A stretch of 64,000 nucleotides of DNA from Desulfovibrio sp. JY (GCA_021730285.1 CP082962.1:3162001-3226000); one strand, 5' to 3'. Counted from the stretch's first letter, positions 45,237-55,008 are shown. Translations and numbers: made by a program. Notes: a model not told the origin generated them from the letters alone.

Positions 45237-46388
45237 TTATTCCGAATCCGACGCCTCTTCTTCGCGTTGCCGGTCCAGCTCGGCCAGCTTCTGGCAGCGC
45301 AGTTTGCGCAGCTTTTCGCCGGACACCGGGCCGCGCATGCGCTGTTTGCCGGGCAGATGCACCGACAGCATGTCGCGCAGGTCCCGCTTAGCCAGCGGCC
45401 AGACGTCCGCGCCGCAATCGGCGGCCACGACCTCGAACAGCGGTTCGACCAGTTCGTGCTTGTGCAGCCAGGTGAGCATGTCCACCCGGGTGCCGGCCCG
45501 CAGCTCCCCGTAGTGCGCCGCCTTCATGTGCAGTCTTGCCGCCGCCACGCCGGCCTCGCGCACCCGGTTGGGGAGCTTGAGGCGTTTGCCGAGTTCCTCG
45601 GCCACGTCGGCCCCGACGTCGTCATGGCCGTGGTGGCTCGGCCACTGGCTTTCCGGCGTCAGCGTCTTGCCCAGGTCGTGGCATACGGCCATCCAGCCGG
45701 CGATGGGCTTGCCGGCGAGAATGTCGACCAGATCGCACAGGTGGGTGAACACGCTGCCGTCATGATGCTCGGGTGGGCCGGCCGGCACGTTTCGCGCGGC
45801 TTCGAGTTCGGGCATCCAGGGCAGCAGACAGCCGGTTTCGGCCAGCAGGCTGAAAAAGCGCGAGGGTTTGGCCGCGTCCAGGGCCTTGCGTACTTCCTGG
45901 GCCACGCGTTCGGCGAAAACGTCGTCGAGCGCCCCGCAGGCGGCCACGGCCCGCATCTGGGCGATCAGTTCCGGGTGGGGCGAAAAATCGGGCAACGAGG
46001 CCGCGAACCGGGCCGCTCGGAAGACGCGCAGCGGATCGTCGAACATGGACATCTCGCCGCACGGGCGCAAAATCCGGTCGCGCAGATCGGGCAGGGCCAG
46101 GGGATGGAAGTGCAGCCGGCCGGCGATATGGCTCGAATCGCCCATGGCGATGGCGTTTATGGTGAGGTCCCGGGCCAGCAGATCCTCATGGATATCCCCG
46201 CCGCGCGGCCAGGCGTACTGGGCGCTGCCGAGCATGAAAACCGGAAAGGTCTTGCCGACTTGCCGGGCTCTCCGATACCTTCGCATAAACGCCTCGGGCG
46301 TGGCGTCGACAATGAGATAATCCTGATCCATCACAGGGCGGCCCAGCAGAATGTCGCGGACCGCGCCGCCTACGAGATACCGTTTCAT
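45237..46388 (-). CDS. cca: CCA-adding tRNA nucleotidyltransferase with HD domain
   Basis: A 383-residue enzyme that adds or repairs the 3' CCA of tRNAs. The class II nucleotidyltransferase core starts YLVGGAVRDILLGRPVMDQDY; then RDLTINAIAMG and the RILRPCGEMSMFDDPLRVFRAARFAA region. A C-terminal HD domain (HHDGSVFTHLCDL, CHDLGKTLTP) resembles the E. coli Cca type, which also has phosphatase/phosphodiesterase activity. The ATG at 46388 has GGAG seven bases upstream. It is divergent from birA. Confidence 0.9.
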   Translation of the reverse strand: MKRYLVGGAVRDILLGRPVMDQDYLIVDATPEAFMRRYRRARQVGKTFPVFMLGSAQYAWPRGGDIHEDLLARDLTINAIAMGDSSHIAGRLHFHPLALPDLRDRILRPCGEMSMFDDPLRVFRAARFAASLPDFSPHPELIAQMRAVAACGALDDVFAERVAQEVRKALDAAKPSRFFSLLAETGCLLPWMPELEAARNVPAGPPEHHDGSVFTHLCDLVDILAGKPIAGWMAVCHDLGKTLTPESQWPSHHGHDDVGADVAEELGKRLKLPNRVREAGVAAARLHMKAAHYGELRAGTRVDMLTWLHKHELVEPLFEVVAADCGADVWPLAKRDLRDMLSVHLPGKQRMRGPVSGEKLRKLRCQKLAELDRQREEEASDSE

Positions 46389-46449
46389 GCATGACTCCGG
46401 TGCGGACATTGGCCCAAAAAGCCTGAAAAATCCAGGGGGCGAAGGCTCC

Positions 46450-47403
46450 ATGCCGCAAAACCCCTTCGCGGGGGGGGGCATCTGGCTTTGGCGCGACGGT
46501 GCGCCGGAGCTGGCCGGGGCGCTTTCTCCTGAAATTCTGGCGGGTTCCCATCCACTGTGGGCGGCCGACATGGCGCGGCTGGCCCCGTGGCGCGAGGTCG
46601 CCCTCGGCCCGGAGTATGGCCCCGCCGCCGGAAGGTGGCTCGTGGCCGAAGGGGATGCCGGCCAGGTGGCCGATGCCGTTTTGTGCGTGGGACGCTGCGG
46701 CTCGAGCCTGGATGTGGCCCGCGTCTTCGTCGCGGCCGGATTTTTGCCGCCTTTTTCCTCGGTGCTGGCGCTTACCCAGACCAGCGGCCGGGGCCAGATG
46801 CGTCGGGACTGGGTTTCCCCGCCGGGAAACCTTTATGCCGCGCTTTCCTGGCCCGCCGATTCCGGCCCGCTTGGCAACGCCGCGCCGGTTGTCGTCGGGG
46901 CCTGCCTGGCCGATGCGCTCTATGACAAGGGGCTCGCGGCCCGGGTCAAGTGGCCCAACGACCTGCTGGTGGACGGTTGCAAGGTGGGCGGCATATTGCT
47001 CGAAGAGCAGGGCGGGGCGGTTGTGGCCGGCATCGGGATCAATCTGTCCAGTGCCCCGGATGCGGCCTTTTTACGCCGGGAACATGCCGCCCCGGCGGCG
47101 GCGCTTGGCGCTTTTGGCGAGGTCCCCGGCGCTGTTACGCTGTGGGCCGAACTTGTGAAGTCCGGGCAAACCTGCTATCGGCAGTGCGTTGCGGTATCGG
47201 GCGCGCGGGAGTTATCCCGTTTCCTGGAGGGCCGTCTGGCCTGGATGGGGCGGGAGGTGCTCGTGCGTGAAAGCGATGCGGACGGTTTTCGGGCGCGGAT
47301 CGTTGGTTTGACCGAGGACGGGGGGCTTCGGCTGCGGCGTGACGATCAGGGCCCCGGGCAGGATATGACGCTTCTCAGCGGGAGCATCTCCCTCCTTTTA
47401 TAG
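46450..47403 (+). CDS. birA: biotin-[acetyl-CoA-carboxylase] ligase, without DNA-binding domain
   Basis: A 317-residue biotin protein ligase. The catalytic domain holds TQTSGRGQMRRDWVSPPGNL (ATP/biotin loop), VKWPNDLLVDGCKVGGILLE and GIGINLSSAP. The N-terminus is unlike the winged helix of E. coli BirA, so it should not be a repressor. The next gene encodes pyruvate carboxylase, which carries a biotin site, so that enzyme is its likely main target. The start at 46450 is the best of several ATGs. Confidence 0.88.
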   Translation: MPQNPFAGGGIWLWRDGAPELAGALSPEILAGSHPLWAADMARLAPWREVALGPEYGPAAGRWLVAEGDAGQVADAVLCVGRCGSSLDVARVFVAAGFLPPFSSVLALTQTSGRGQMRRDWVSPPGNLYAALSWPADSGPLGNAAPVVVGACLADALYDKGLAARVKWPNDLLVDGCKVGGILLEEQGGAVVAGIGINLSSAPDAAFLRREHAAPAAALGAFGEVPGAVTLWAELVKSGQTCYRQCVAVSGARELSRFLEGRLAWMGREVLVRESDADGFRARIVGLTEDGGLRLRRDDQGPGQDMTLLSGSISLLL

Positions 47404-47420
47404 CCGGCCCCCGCCGGAAA

Positions 47421-47432
47421 GTCACACGTGAC
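47421..47432. promoter_or_regulatory. possible operator upstream of pyc
   Basis: GTCACACGTGAC is a short inverted repeat (GTCAC-AC-GTGAC) 37 bases before the pyc start, in a position suited to a regulator of the CRP/FNR type or similar. No consensus match is certain. Confidence 0.3.
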
Positions 47433-47468
47433 AATAGGATTGGTCGCCCCCTGGGGTGAGAGGACAGC

Positions 47469-50400
47469 ATGATCGCCAAGACGTTCCTTGAAGTCCTTTC
47501 CGAAGTGGAAGGGAAAAAGATTCTCGTCGCCAACCGGGGGATTTCCGCCCGGCGGGTGTTGCGTTCCATTCGCGAACGGCTCCACGCCATTCCGGTTTTG
47601 ACCGTCACCGATGTGGACATGACGTCTCCGGCCACCGCCGGCGCTCACGAACTCATCACGTTGGGGGCCGACCCGCGGGCCTACCTCGATATCGACGGCA
47701 TCATCAAAAAAGCCAAGGCCCACGGTGTGGTGGCTATCCACCCCGGCTGGGGCTTCGCTTCGGAAGACGAGGAATTTCCGCGCAAATGCGCCGAAGCCGG
47801 CATCATCTTCATCGGTTCCTCGGCCGAGGCCATGAAAAAGCTCGGCAACAAGGTCGAGGTACGCAAGATCGCCATGTCCCTCGGCGTCCCGGTCGTACCC
47901 GGCTCCGAAGGTTCGGTCACCATCCCCGAGGCCCGCGAGATCGCGGCCAAGATCGGCTTTCCCATCATGCTCAAGGCCGAGGGCGGCGGCGGCGGCCGAG
48001 GCATCTACGAAATTTATTCCGAAGCTCAGCTCGAATCCGCTTTTTCCAAGGCCTCGGCCATGGCCCAGGCCTCGTTCGGCAATCCGCGCCTGTTCGTGGA
48101 AAAGCTGCTTACGTCCGTACGCCATATCGAAATCCAGGTGGCGGCCGACATGCACGGCAACATTTTCGCTTTTGACGAGCGCGATTGTTCCGTGCAGCGC
48201 AACCACCAGAAACTCGTCGAGATCACGCCCTCGCCCTGGCGCGGCATGACCGACGAACTGCGCCAGCGCCTCAAGGACTACGCCGAACGCCTCGTACGCG
48301 AGACGGGCTATTATTCCCTGGCCACGGTGGAATTTCTGGTCGACGCCGACGGCGAACCGTACCTCATCGAGGTCAACACCCGGTTGCAGGTGGAGCATGG
48401 CATCACCGAGTGTCGCTATGGCGTCGATTTGGTGGAAGAGCAGATCAACATCGCCTTCGGCGGCAAGCTGCGGTTCAACTGCGGCGATACGCAGCCGTTT
48501 TTGCACGCCATGCAGCTGCGCATCAACTGCGAGGACCCCAAGCAGAACTTTACGCCCAACGCCGGGCTCATCGCCCGCTACCTGTCCCCCGGCGGCCAGG
48601 GCATCCGCCTCGATTCCTGCCTGTCCGCCGGCTACGAGTTCCCCACCCAGTACGATTCGGCCGGGGCGCTCCTTATCGCCTATGGCCGCAATTGGCCCAA
48701 GGTGGTGGCTGTCATGGAGCGGGCGCTGCGCGAGTACATCATCGGCGGGCTCAAGACCACGATCCCGTTCCACCGCCAGATTTTGAGCAACCAGGATTTC
48801 ATCAAGGGCGATTTCGACACCAAGTTCATCGCCGCCAATCCCTATCTGCTCAATTACCGCGACGAGGAACCGGAATCGCTTCGCCTGTCGTGGCTGGTGG
48901 CCGACATTGCCGCCCGGGGCTACAACCCCCACGTCATGCTCGGCAAATACCGGGGCCGCGAGGATTACCGCCTGGGCCGCTTCAGGCCCCACCTGCCCGA
49001 AGTCGATTTCCGCAAGCACGAAAGCCCCTATCCGCGCGGCGACCGCCAGGGCATCCTCGACTACGTGCGCGATTCCGGCAAGGTCCACTTCGTGGACACG
49101 ACCACCCGCGACATCACCCAGTCCAACAGCGGCAACCGCTTCCGCCTGGCCGAGGACGAGTTGGTCGGGCCCTATCTCGACAACTGCGGCTTCCTTTCCC
49201 TGGAGAACGGTGGCGGCGCGCACTTCCACGTGGCCATGATGGCCAACATGACCTACCCCTTCACCGAGGCGGCCCAGTGGAACCAGTTCGCGCCCAAGAC
49301 CCTCAAGCAGCTGCTTATCCGTTCGACCAACGTGCTCGGCTACAAGCCCCAGCCGCGAAACCTCATGCGGCTGACCGGCGAGATGATCTGCGAGCACTAC
49401 GACATCATCCGCTGCTTCGACTTCCTCAATCATATCGATAATATGTACCCATTTGCCGAGGTGGCCCTGTCGCGCCCCGGCATCATCTTCGAGCCGGCCA
49501 TCTCGTTCTCCTTCGCCAAGGGCTTTGACGTGCACCATTACATGGGCGTGCTCGAGGCCATCCTGGACCAGATCGCCAAGGCCGGCGGCATGACCAAGAC
49601 CAAGGCCGCCAAAAGCATCATCCTGTGCCTCAAGGACATGGCCGGCATGTGCCCGCCGCGTTTCGTGCGGGAGATGGTGAAAGCCATCCGCACAGCCTAC
49701 CCGGACCTGGTGCTCGACTACCATCGCCACTACACGGACGGCCTCTTCGTGCCGGCGGTCGGGGCGGCGGCCGAGGCCGGCTGCCATATCGTCGACACGG
49801 CCATCGGCGCTTCCGTGCGCTGGTACGGCCAGGGCGAGGTCCTTTCCACCGCGGCCTACATCGAGGAAGACCTCGGCGTGCCCGTGGCCCTGACCAAGGA
49901 CAACAAGGACATGATCCGGGCCGCCAACTTCGTGCTCAAGCAGATCATGCCCTACTACGACCGTTACACCGCCCCGTACTTCCAGGGCATCGACTACGAC
50001 GTGGTCGAGCACGCCATGCCCGGCGGCGCCACGTCTTCGTCCCAGGAAGGGGCCATGAAGCAGGGCTACATCCATCTGCTTCCCTATATGCTCAAGTTCC
50101 TGGCCGGCACCCGCAAGATCGTGCGCTACCACGACGTCACCCCTGGTTCCCAGATCACCTGGAACACGGCCTTTCTGGCCGTGACCAGCGCCTATAAGGC
50201 CGGCGGCGAACGGGCGGTCAAGGACATGCTCGAGGTGCTCGAGGCCGTGGGCGAAACGCCGGAAGAATGCCTGACCCAGGCAGCCCGGCATGACCGGTTG
50301 CTGCTCTACGCCAACTGCAACGACGCCTTCCGCAACCTGCTGCTCGGCAAGTTCGGCAAGATGCCTCTTGGCTTCCCGCCCGACTGGGTCTACGAAAGCG

Positions 50401-51164
50401 CCTTTGGCGCGGAGTGGAAGAAGGCCATCGCCGAGCGCACCGAGGAGTCGCCCCTGGACGCCCTGGGCGAAGTCGACATGGCGGCGGAGCGGGCGGCGCT
50501 CACCGGCCAGATCGGTCGCGAACCCACGGACGAGGAATTCGTGCTGTATCTGAACCATCCGGGCGATGCCTTAAAGACTATTGAATTTCGCAAGAAATTC
50601 GGCGATCCTAACAAACTTCCCCTGGACGTCTGGTTCGAGGGTCTCGAACCGGGCGAGGAACTGCTGTTTAGCGACAGCCAGGGCAAGCCGCATCATATGT
50701 CCATACTCAACATCTCGCGCCCCGATGAAGCCGGCGCCGCCACTGTGCGCTACGCCCTGGATTCGGAAATCCTGAGCCACCGCGTGGCTGTGGCCGCGCC
50801 CCAGGGCGGCACCGCGCCGCAGGTGGAGATGGCCGACCCGAACAATCCCTACCATGTGGGCGCGCCGGTCTCCGGCGATCTGTGGGTCATGCAGGTCAGT
50901 CCCAACGACTACGTCAAGGCCGGGGAGGAACTCTTCAACATCTCGGTCATGAAGCAGGAGAAATCCGTGGCCGCCCCTCTGGACGCCACGGTCAAACGGG
51001 TGCTCAAAAGCGCCGATTACGCCAACGACCGCAAGATGGTCCCTGTCAAGGAAGGCGAGTTGCTGGTGGAACTGGGACCCGTCACCAAGGACTGCCCGTC
51101 CTGTCGGCAGCCCGTGCCCGACGAGCGTTTCAAGTTCTGCCCCAACTGCGGCCAAGAGGTGTGA
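47469..51164 (+). CDS. pyc: pyruvate carboxylase with C-terminal zinc ribbon
   Basis: A 1231-residue single-chain enzyme that makes oxaloacetate from pyruvate, ATP and bicarbonate. It has a biotin carboxylase domain (about 15-470; ATP-grasp loop AEGGGGGRGIYEIY and FLVDADGEPYLIEVNTRLQVEHG), a carboxyltransferase barrel (about 530-830; VHFVDTTTRDITQS, CLKDMAGM with the metal lysine), and a biotin-carrier domain with K1162 in ISVMKQEKS. The last 23 residues are an added zinc ribbon: cysteines 1209, 1212, 1224 and 1227 (CPSC...CPNC), not usual in this family. GAGAGGA precedes the ATG. It follows birA by 65 bases and is 73 bases before the PEP-synthase-like gene. Confidence 0.95.
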   Translation: MIAKTFLEVLSEVEGKKILVANRGISARRVLRSIRERLHAIPVLTVTDVDMTSPATAGAHELITLGADPRAYLDIDGIIKKAKAHGVVAIHPGWGFASEDEEFPRKCAEAGIIFIGSSAEAMKKLGNKVEVRKIAMSLGVPVVPGSEGSVTIPEAREIAAKIGFPIMLKAEGGGGGRGIYEIYSEAQLESAFSKASAMAQASFGNPRLFVEKLLTSVRHIEIQVAADMHGNIFAFDERDCSVQRNHQKLVEITPSPWRGMTDELRQRLKDYAERLVRETGYYSLATVEFLVDADGEPYLIEVNTRLQVEHGITECRYGVDLVEEQINIAFGGKLRFNCGDTQPFLHAMQLRINCEDPKQNFTPNAGLIARYLSPGGQGIRLDSCLSAGYEFPTQYDSAGALLIAYGRNWPKVVAVMERALREYIIGGLKTTIPFHRQILSNQDFIKGDFDTKFIAANPYLLNYRDEEPESLRLSWLVADIAARGYNPHVMLGKYRGREDYRLGRFRPHLPEVDFRKHESPYPRGDRQGILDYVRDSGKVHFVDTTTRDITQSNSGNRFRLAEDELVGPYLDNCGFLSLENGGGAHFHVAMMANMTYPFTEAAQWNQFAPKTLKQLLIRSTNVLGYKPQPRNLMRLTGEMICEHYDIIRCFDFLNHIDNMYPFAEVALSRPGIIFEPAISFSFAKGFDVHHYMGVLEAILDQIAKAGGMTKTKAAKSIILCLKDMAGMCPPRFVREMVKAIRTAYPDLVLDYHRHYTDGLFVPAVGAAAEAGCHIVDTAIGASVRWYGQGEVLSTAAYIEEDLGVPVALTKDNKDMIRAANFVLKQIMPYYDRYTAPYFQGIDYDVVEHAMPGGATSSSQEGAMKQGYIHLLPYMLKFLAGTRKIVRYHDVTPGSQITWNTAFLAVTSAYKAGGERAVKDMLEVLEAVGETPEECLTQAARHDRLLLYANCNDAFRNLLLGKFGKMPLGFPPDWVYESAFGAEWKKAIAERTEESPLDALGEVDMAAERAALTGQIGREPTDEEFVLYLNHPGDALKTIEFRKKFGDPNKLPLDVWFEGLEPGEELLFSDSQGKPHHMSILNISRPDEAGAATVRYALDSEILSHRVAVAAPQGGTAPQVEMADPNNPYHVGAPVSGDLWVMQVSPNDYVKAGEELFNISVMKQEKSVAAPLDATVKRVLKSADYANDRKMVPVKEGELLVELGPVTKDCPSCRQPVPDERFKFCPNCGQEV

Positions 51165-51237
51165 TCGCTGCCACGAACATGTTGACGGCGGCCGGCCGGA
51201 CCGGCGCGCCGAGCCGGAAGATATCAAGGAGGGGAAA

Positions 51238-54200
51238 ATGGCCAAGACCAAAGCCAAAGACCAACCGCGCCAGGACGACGCCACGTCCGCCAAAAAGGAA
51301 GGCGCGGCCATCGATACCGCCACCACGATCATCCTCACCGGGGCCGATATTGTCGGCATGGGCGAGGATGCCGAGATTCTCGTCGGCGGCAAGAACTACA
51401 ATACCGCTCTCATAAGCCAGATCGGAGGCATCCGCGCGCCCCAGTTTAGGGCCGTATCCTCCGTGGCCTTCCACCGGGTGCTCGACGAGACCCGGGTCAA
51501 CGCGGCGCTCATCCGCGAGGTGGTCAACGACGGCTATCGCCGCGTCAACTGGAATGACGAAGACGTCAACAGTGACCCGGAATATATGAAGAACCTCGTT
51601 CGCGATCTGGCCGATGAAGTCAGGGCCAAGATCGCCGACGCCTCGGGTTCCTCCATCATGCTGCGCACGTTCATAAACAACGTGGTCGAGGGCTTCGCCA
51701 CCTCTCCCGAAGGCATCGACCAGCTGCGCAAACGCTCCGTGCTCGTCCAGGTCGCCATCCTCGCCGTGGACATGCCGGCCGAGGTCCGGGAAGCCGTTTC
51801 CAACGCCTACAACGATATCTGCCGCGACGCCGGTCTCGAGGACGTGCCCGTGGCCGTGCGCTCCTCGGCCGCCGGCGAGGACAGCCGCAAGAAGGCTTTC
51901 GCCGGCCTGCAGGACACCTATCTCAATATCGTCGGCGCCGCCCACGCGGTCACGGCCTATCAGTGGGACTGCGCCTCGGCCTATAACCTGCGCTCCATGA
52001 CCTACCGCCGCGAGGCCATTCTCGACGCCGTGGCCCTGGCCGAACGCACCGGCGACAATTCCATCGCCGAGACGGCCAAGCAGGAATGGGCCATCGAGAA
52101 CACCTCGCTGTCCGTGTGCATCATGCGCATGATCAATCCCGTGATCTCCGGCACGGCCTTTGCCGCGGACACGGCCACCGGCTGCCGGGGCACCTCCCGC
52201 AACGACCTCGTCTCCATCGACGCCAGCTACGGCCTCGGCGAGGCCGTGGTCGGCGGCATGGTCACCCCGGACAAGCTCTATGTCTTTCAGCGCGACGACG
52301 GCTCCGAAGTCGTCATCCGCAACATGGGCTACAAGGACAAGAAGATCGTCTACGACGAGGCCGGCGGCACCAAGCTGGTCAAGGTCAGCGACGAGGAGGC
52401 CTATCGCTGGGCGTTGTCCCTGGCCCAGGCCGAGGAAGTGGCCCGGGGCGTGCGGGCGATCAGCGTCGCCTACGGCGGCTGCATCATGGACACCGAGTTC
52501 TGCATCGACCAGTCCGACCGCCTGTGGTTCGTCCAGGCCCGGCCCGAGACGCGGTGGAACGAGGAACTCGAGCGCCATCCCCACACCATCTTCATGCGCC
52601 GCATGGAAGTGGAGAAAAAGGCCGTGGCCTCGGCCGAGGTGATCCTCGAGGGCAACGGCGCTTCGCGCGGGGCCGGTCAGGGCATGGTCCGCTTTCTGCG
52701 TTCCGCCCTGGAACTCAACAAGATTCAGAAGGGCGACATCCTGGCCGCCGAGCGCACCGATCCGGACATGGTGCCGGGCATGCGCGTGGCTTCGGCCATC
52801 CTGGCCGATGCCGGCGGCGACACCAGCCACGCCGCCATCACCTCGCGCGAACTCGGCATCCCGGCCGTCATCGGCATCCAGCGCGCCGAGACCCTGCGCG
52901 CCCTCGACGGGCAGTACGTCACCGTCGACGGTTCGCGCGGCTGTGTCTACCGCGGGCTTTTGCCCCTGGAGGAAGTCGGCGGCGAGATGGACATCGCCAA
53001 GCTCCCGCCCACCAAGACCAAGGTCGGCTTGATCCTGGCCGACGTGGGACAGGCTCTTTTCCTGTCGCGGCTGCGCACCGTTTCCGATTTTGAGGTGGGG
53101 CTGCTTCGCGCCGAGTTCATGCTCGGCAACATCGGCGTCCATCCCCAGGCCCTCGAGGCCTACGACAACGGCACCCTGCCGGCGCTGATCGAAAGCAAGG
53201 TCAAGGAATTCGACGCCAAGCTGACCAAGATCGTGCGCGAGCAGATGGCCGCCGGCTACATCAACGTCCAGATCAAGCTTCGCAGCTACGTGGGGCTCAT
53301 CACCGGCCTGACCAGCGAGCTCGACGCCCTGGCCGACCATGCCGGCGCCCGGGGCACGGACGAGGTCATGGCCGTGCACCGTCGCATCCGCGAACTGGAG
53401 AAGAAGCTCGATCACCACCTGGAAGAGGTCACCCGCCGCCTGGACCTGCTCAAGACCTCGGCCGACCTCGCCACCCATGTGGCCATTGTGCTCGGCTACT
53501 GGGACGAGCTCCAGGAAAAGGCCGTCGATCCCGACGCGATCAAGCGCCGCTACGAGATCAAGGCGCATATCGACGATCGCGTGGCCGCCGTGGCCGAAGA
53601 GCCCATCATCAAGGATACCCTGGCCAAGATCGTGGCCATGCGCCAGGAAGTCGCGCGGCAAATCGGCATCAAGGGCCAGATCGACGACCTCACCGCGCTT
53701 TTGGCCAAGATTCGCAAGCAGCTCTTCTCCCGGGGCTTCCGCTCCGGCAAGGAACTCTACGTCCAGACCCTGTCCCAGGGGTTGGGGCTTTTCGCCATGG
53801 CCTTCCACGGCAAGCCCATCCTTTACCGGACCACGGATTTCAAGTCCAACGAGTACAGAAACCTGCTCGGCGGCAACTTGTTCGAGACCGTGGAGGACAA
53901 CCCCATGCTCGGCTACCGGGGCGTGTCGCGCAACATCCACGACTGGGAGATCGAGTCGTTCAAGCTTGCCCGCGGCATCTTCGGCGGCAAGAACCTGCAT
54001 ATCATGCTGCCCTTCGTGCGCACCGTGGAGGAGGCCACCTCCATGAAGCGCTACCTGGAGCAGGTGCACAACCTCCATTCCGGCGACGACGGGCTCAAGA
54101 TGTTCATCATGTCCGAGATCCCGAGCAACGCCATCCTGGCCAAGCAGTACATCCAGGAGTTCGACGGCTTCTCCATCGGTTCCAATGACATGACCCAGAT

Positions 54201-54822
54201 GGTGCTCGGCACCGACCGCGACAACCCGGCCTTGCGCCACATCTACGACGAGGAGGACCCGGCCGTGGTCTGGGCGCTTCTGGTCACCATCTTCGCCGGC
54301 CAGAAATACGGCAAGAAGGTGGGCTTTTGCGGCCAGGGCGTGTCCAACAGCCTCATCCTGCGCGGTCTGGTCGCCATCGCCGGCATCGTGTGCGCCTCTG
54401 TCGTGCCCGACACCTACTACCGCACGAAGTTCGACCTGGCCCATGTGGAGTCCGAGGAGATCCCGGTCAGCCGGCTCGGCGAATGGTTGGCCGCCCAGCA
54501 TCTGGAACGCCTCAAGACCGTCTTGATCGAGAACAAGTACGAGCACATCGTCAAGAAATACGACACCGCCACCGACATCAAGGACTGGTACGACGGCGAA
54601 ATGACCAGACTCGCCGAGCAGCTGCGCGAGAATCTGGAAAGCGCCAAGGCCCATTTCTACCATCAGGAGATGGAGAGCTTCCGGCGGTTGTTCCACAAGC
54701 CGGTGCTCTACGCCACCTGGGACTGGTCCGGCACGGTCTTCGACGCCCTGCGTCAGGCCGGCTTCGATTCCTACAAGGAACAGGCCGAGGCCCTGGCCAC
54801 CCAGCGCGCCAAGAAGTGGTAG
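51238..54822 (+). CDS. ppsA: PEP synthase-like pyruvate,water dikinase, enlarged
   Basis: A 1194-residue enzyme, about 400 longer than E. coli PpsA. The N-terminal ATP-binding part contains VGGKNYNTALISQIGG and VAVRSSAAGEDSRKKAFAGL; the swivel domain has the phospho-histidine H531 in GGDTSHAAITSRELG; the C-terminal barrel has the catalytic cysteine C1031 in GFCGQGVSN. There is extra sequence of about 170 residues between H531 and C1031, partly coiled-coil (about 695-830), and over 100 extra residues at each end. It probably converts pyruvate and ATP to PEP beside pyruvate carboxylase, though a regulatory or different dikinase role is possible. Confidence 0.85.
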   Translation: MAKTKAKDQPRQDDATSAKKEGAAIDTATTIILTGADIVGMGEDAEILVGGKNYNTALISQIGGIRAPQFRAVSSVAFHRVLDETRVNAALIREVVNDGYRRVNWNDEDVNSDPEYMKNLVRDLADEVRAKIADASGSSIMLRTFINNVVEGFATSPEGIDQLRKRSVLVQVAILAVDMPAEVREAVSNAYNDICRDAGLEDVPVAVRSSAAGEDSRKKAFAGLQDTYLNIVGAAHAVTAYQWDCASAYNLRSMTYRREAILDAVALAERTGDNSIAETAKQEWAIENTSLSVCIMRMINPVISGTAFAADTATGCRGTSRNDLVSIDASYGLGEAVVGGMVTPDKLYVFQRDDGSEVVIRNMGYKDKKIVYDEAGGTKLVKVSDEEAYRWALSLAQAEEVARGVRAISVAYGGCIMDTEFCIDQSDRLWFVQARPETRWNEELERHPHTIFMRRMEVEKKAVASAEVILEGNGASRGAGQGMVRFLRSALELNKIQKGDILAAERTDPDMVPGMRVASAILADAGGDTSHAAITSRELGIPAVIGIQRAETLRALDGQYVTVDGSRGCVYRGLLPLEEVGGEMDIAKLPPTKTKVGLILADVGQALFLSRLRTVSDFEVGLLRAEFMLGNIGVHPQALEAYDNGTLPALIESKVKEFDAKLTKIVREQMAAGYINVQIKLRSYVGLITGLTSELDALADHAGARGTDEVMAVHRRIRELEKKLDHHLEEVTRRLDLLKTSADLATHVAIVLGYWDELQEKAVDPDAIKRRYEIKAHIDDRVAAVAEEPIIKDTLAKIVAMRQEVARQIGIKGQIDDLTALLAKIRKQLFSRGFRSGKELYVQTLSQGLGLFAMAFHGKPILYRTTDFKSNEYRNLLGGNLFETVEDNPMLGYRGVSRNIHDWEIESFKLARGIFGGKNLHIMLPFVRTVEEATSMKRYLEQVHNLHSGDDGLKMFIMSEIPSNAILAKQYIQEFDGFSIGSNDMTQMVLGTDRDNPALRHIYDEEDPAVVWALLVTIFAGQKYGKKVGFCGQGVSNSLILRGLVAIAGIVCASVVPDTYYRTKFDLAHVESEEIPVSRLGEWLAAQHLERLKTVLIENKYEHIVKKYDTATDIKDWYDGEMTRLAEQLRENLESAKAHFYHQEMESFRRLFHKPVLYATWDWSGTVFDALRQAGFDSYKEQAEALATQRAKKW

Positions 54823-54861
54823 GATAGGGTAGGGTAGGAATAGAAGAAGGGAGGGAGGATG

Positions 54862-54926
54862 CCTCCGGCGGCCAGGGGGAAACTTTTTGAAAAAAGTTTC
54901 CCCCTGGACCCCCTTCAAAAACTTTA
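54862..54926 (+). repeat. 3'-end hairpin element after ppsA
   Basis: It begins 40 bases after the ppsA stop: CCTCCGGCGG, long stem CCAGGGGGAAACTTTTT with its complement, GGACCCCCTTCAAAAACTTT. Nearly identical to 35846-35911. Confidence 0.8.
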
Positions 54927-54950
54927 GCGGGGTGTTGGTTCAAATGCCCC

Positions 54951-55008
54951 GGCCATCATGAAAGAGGCCGCCCGGTTTTTTTACCGGGCGGCCTCTTTCA
55001 TGATGGCC
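54951..55008. terminator. 26-bp perfect palindrome between converging genes
   Basis: Arms 54951-54976 and 54983-55008 are perfectly complementary over 26 bases, with a loop of six T residues. It lies between the converging ppsA and M23 genes, so a bidirectional stop is likely, though the T-run is in the loop and only a CTCTTTC stretch follows the core. Confidence 0.7.

Noticed and set aside
47346-50558. 1070-codon open frame opposite pyruvate carboxylase
   Set aside because: A mirror of high-GC codon use; it has no family motif and overlaps a certain gene for its whole length.
51130-54918. 1262-codon open frame opposite the ppsA-like gene
   Set aside because: Low-complexity Gly/Ala/His/Asp-rich translation typical of antisense frames in GC-rich DNA, with no ribosome-binding site.
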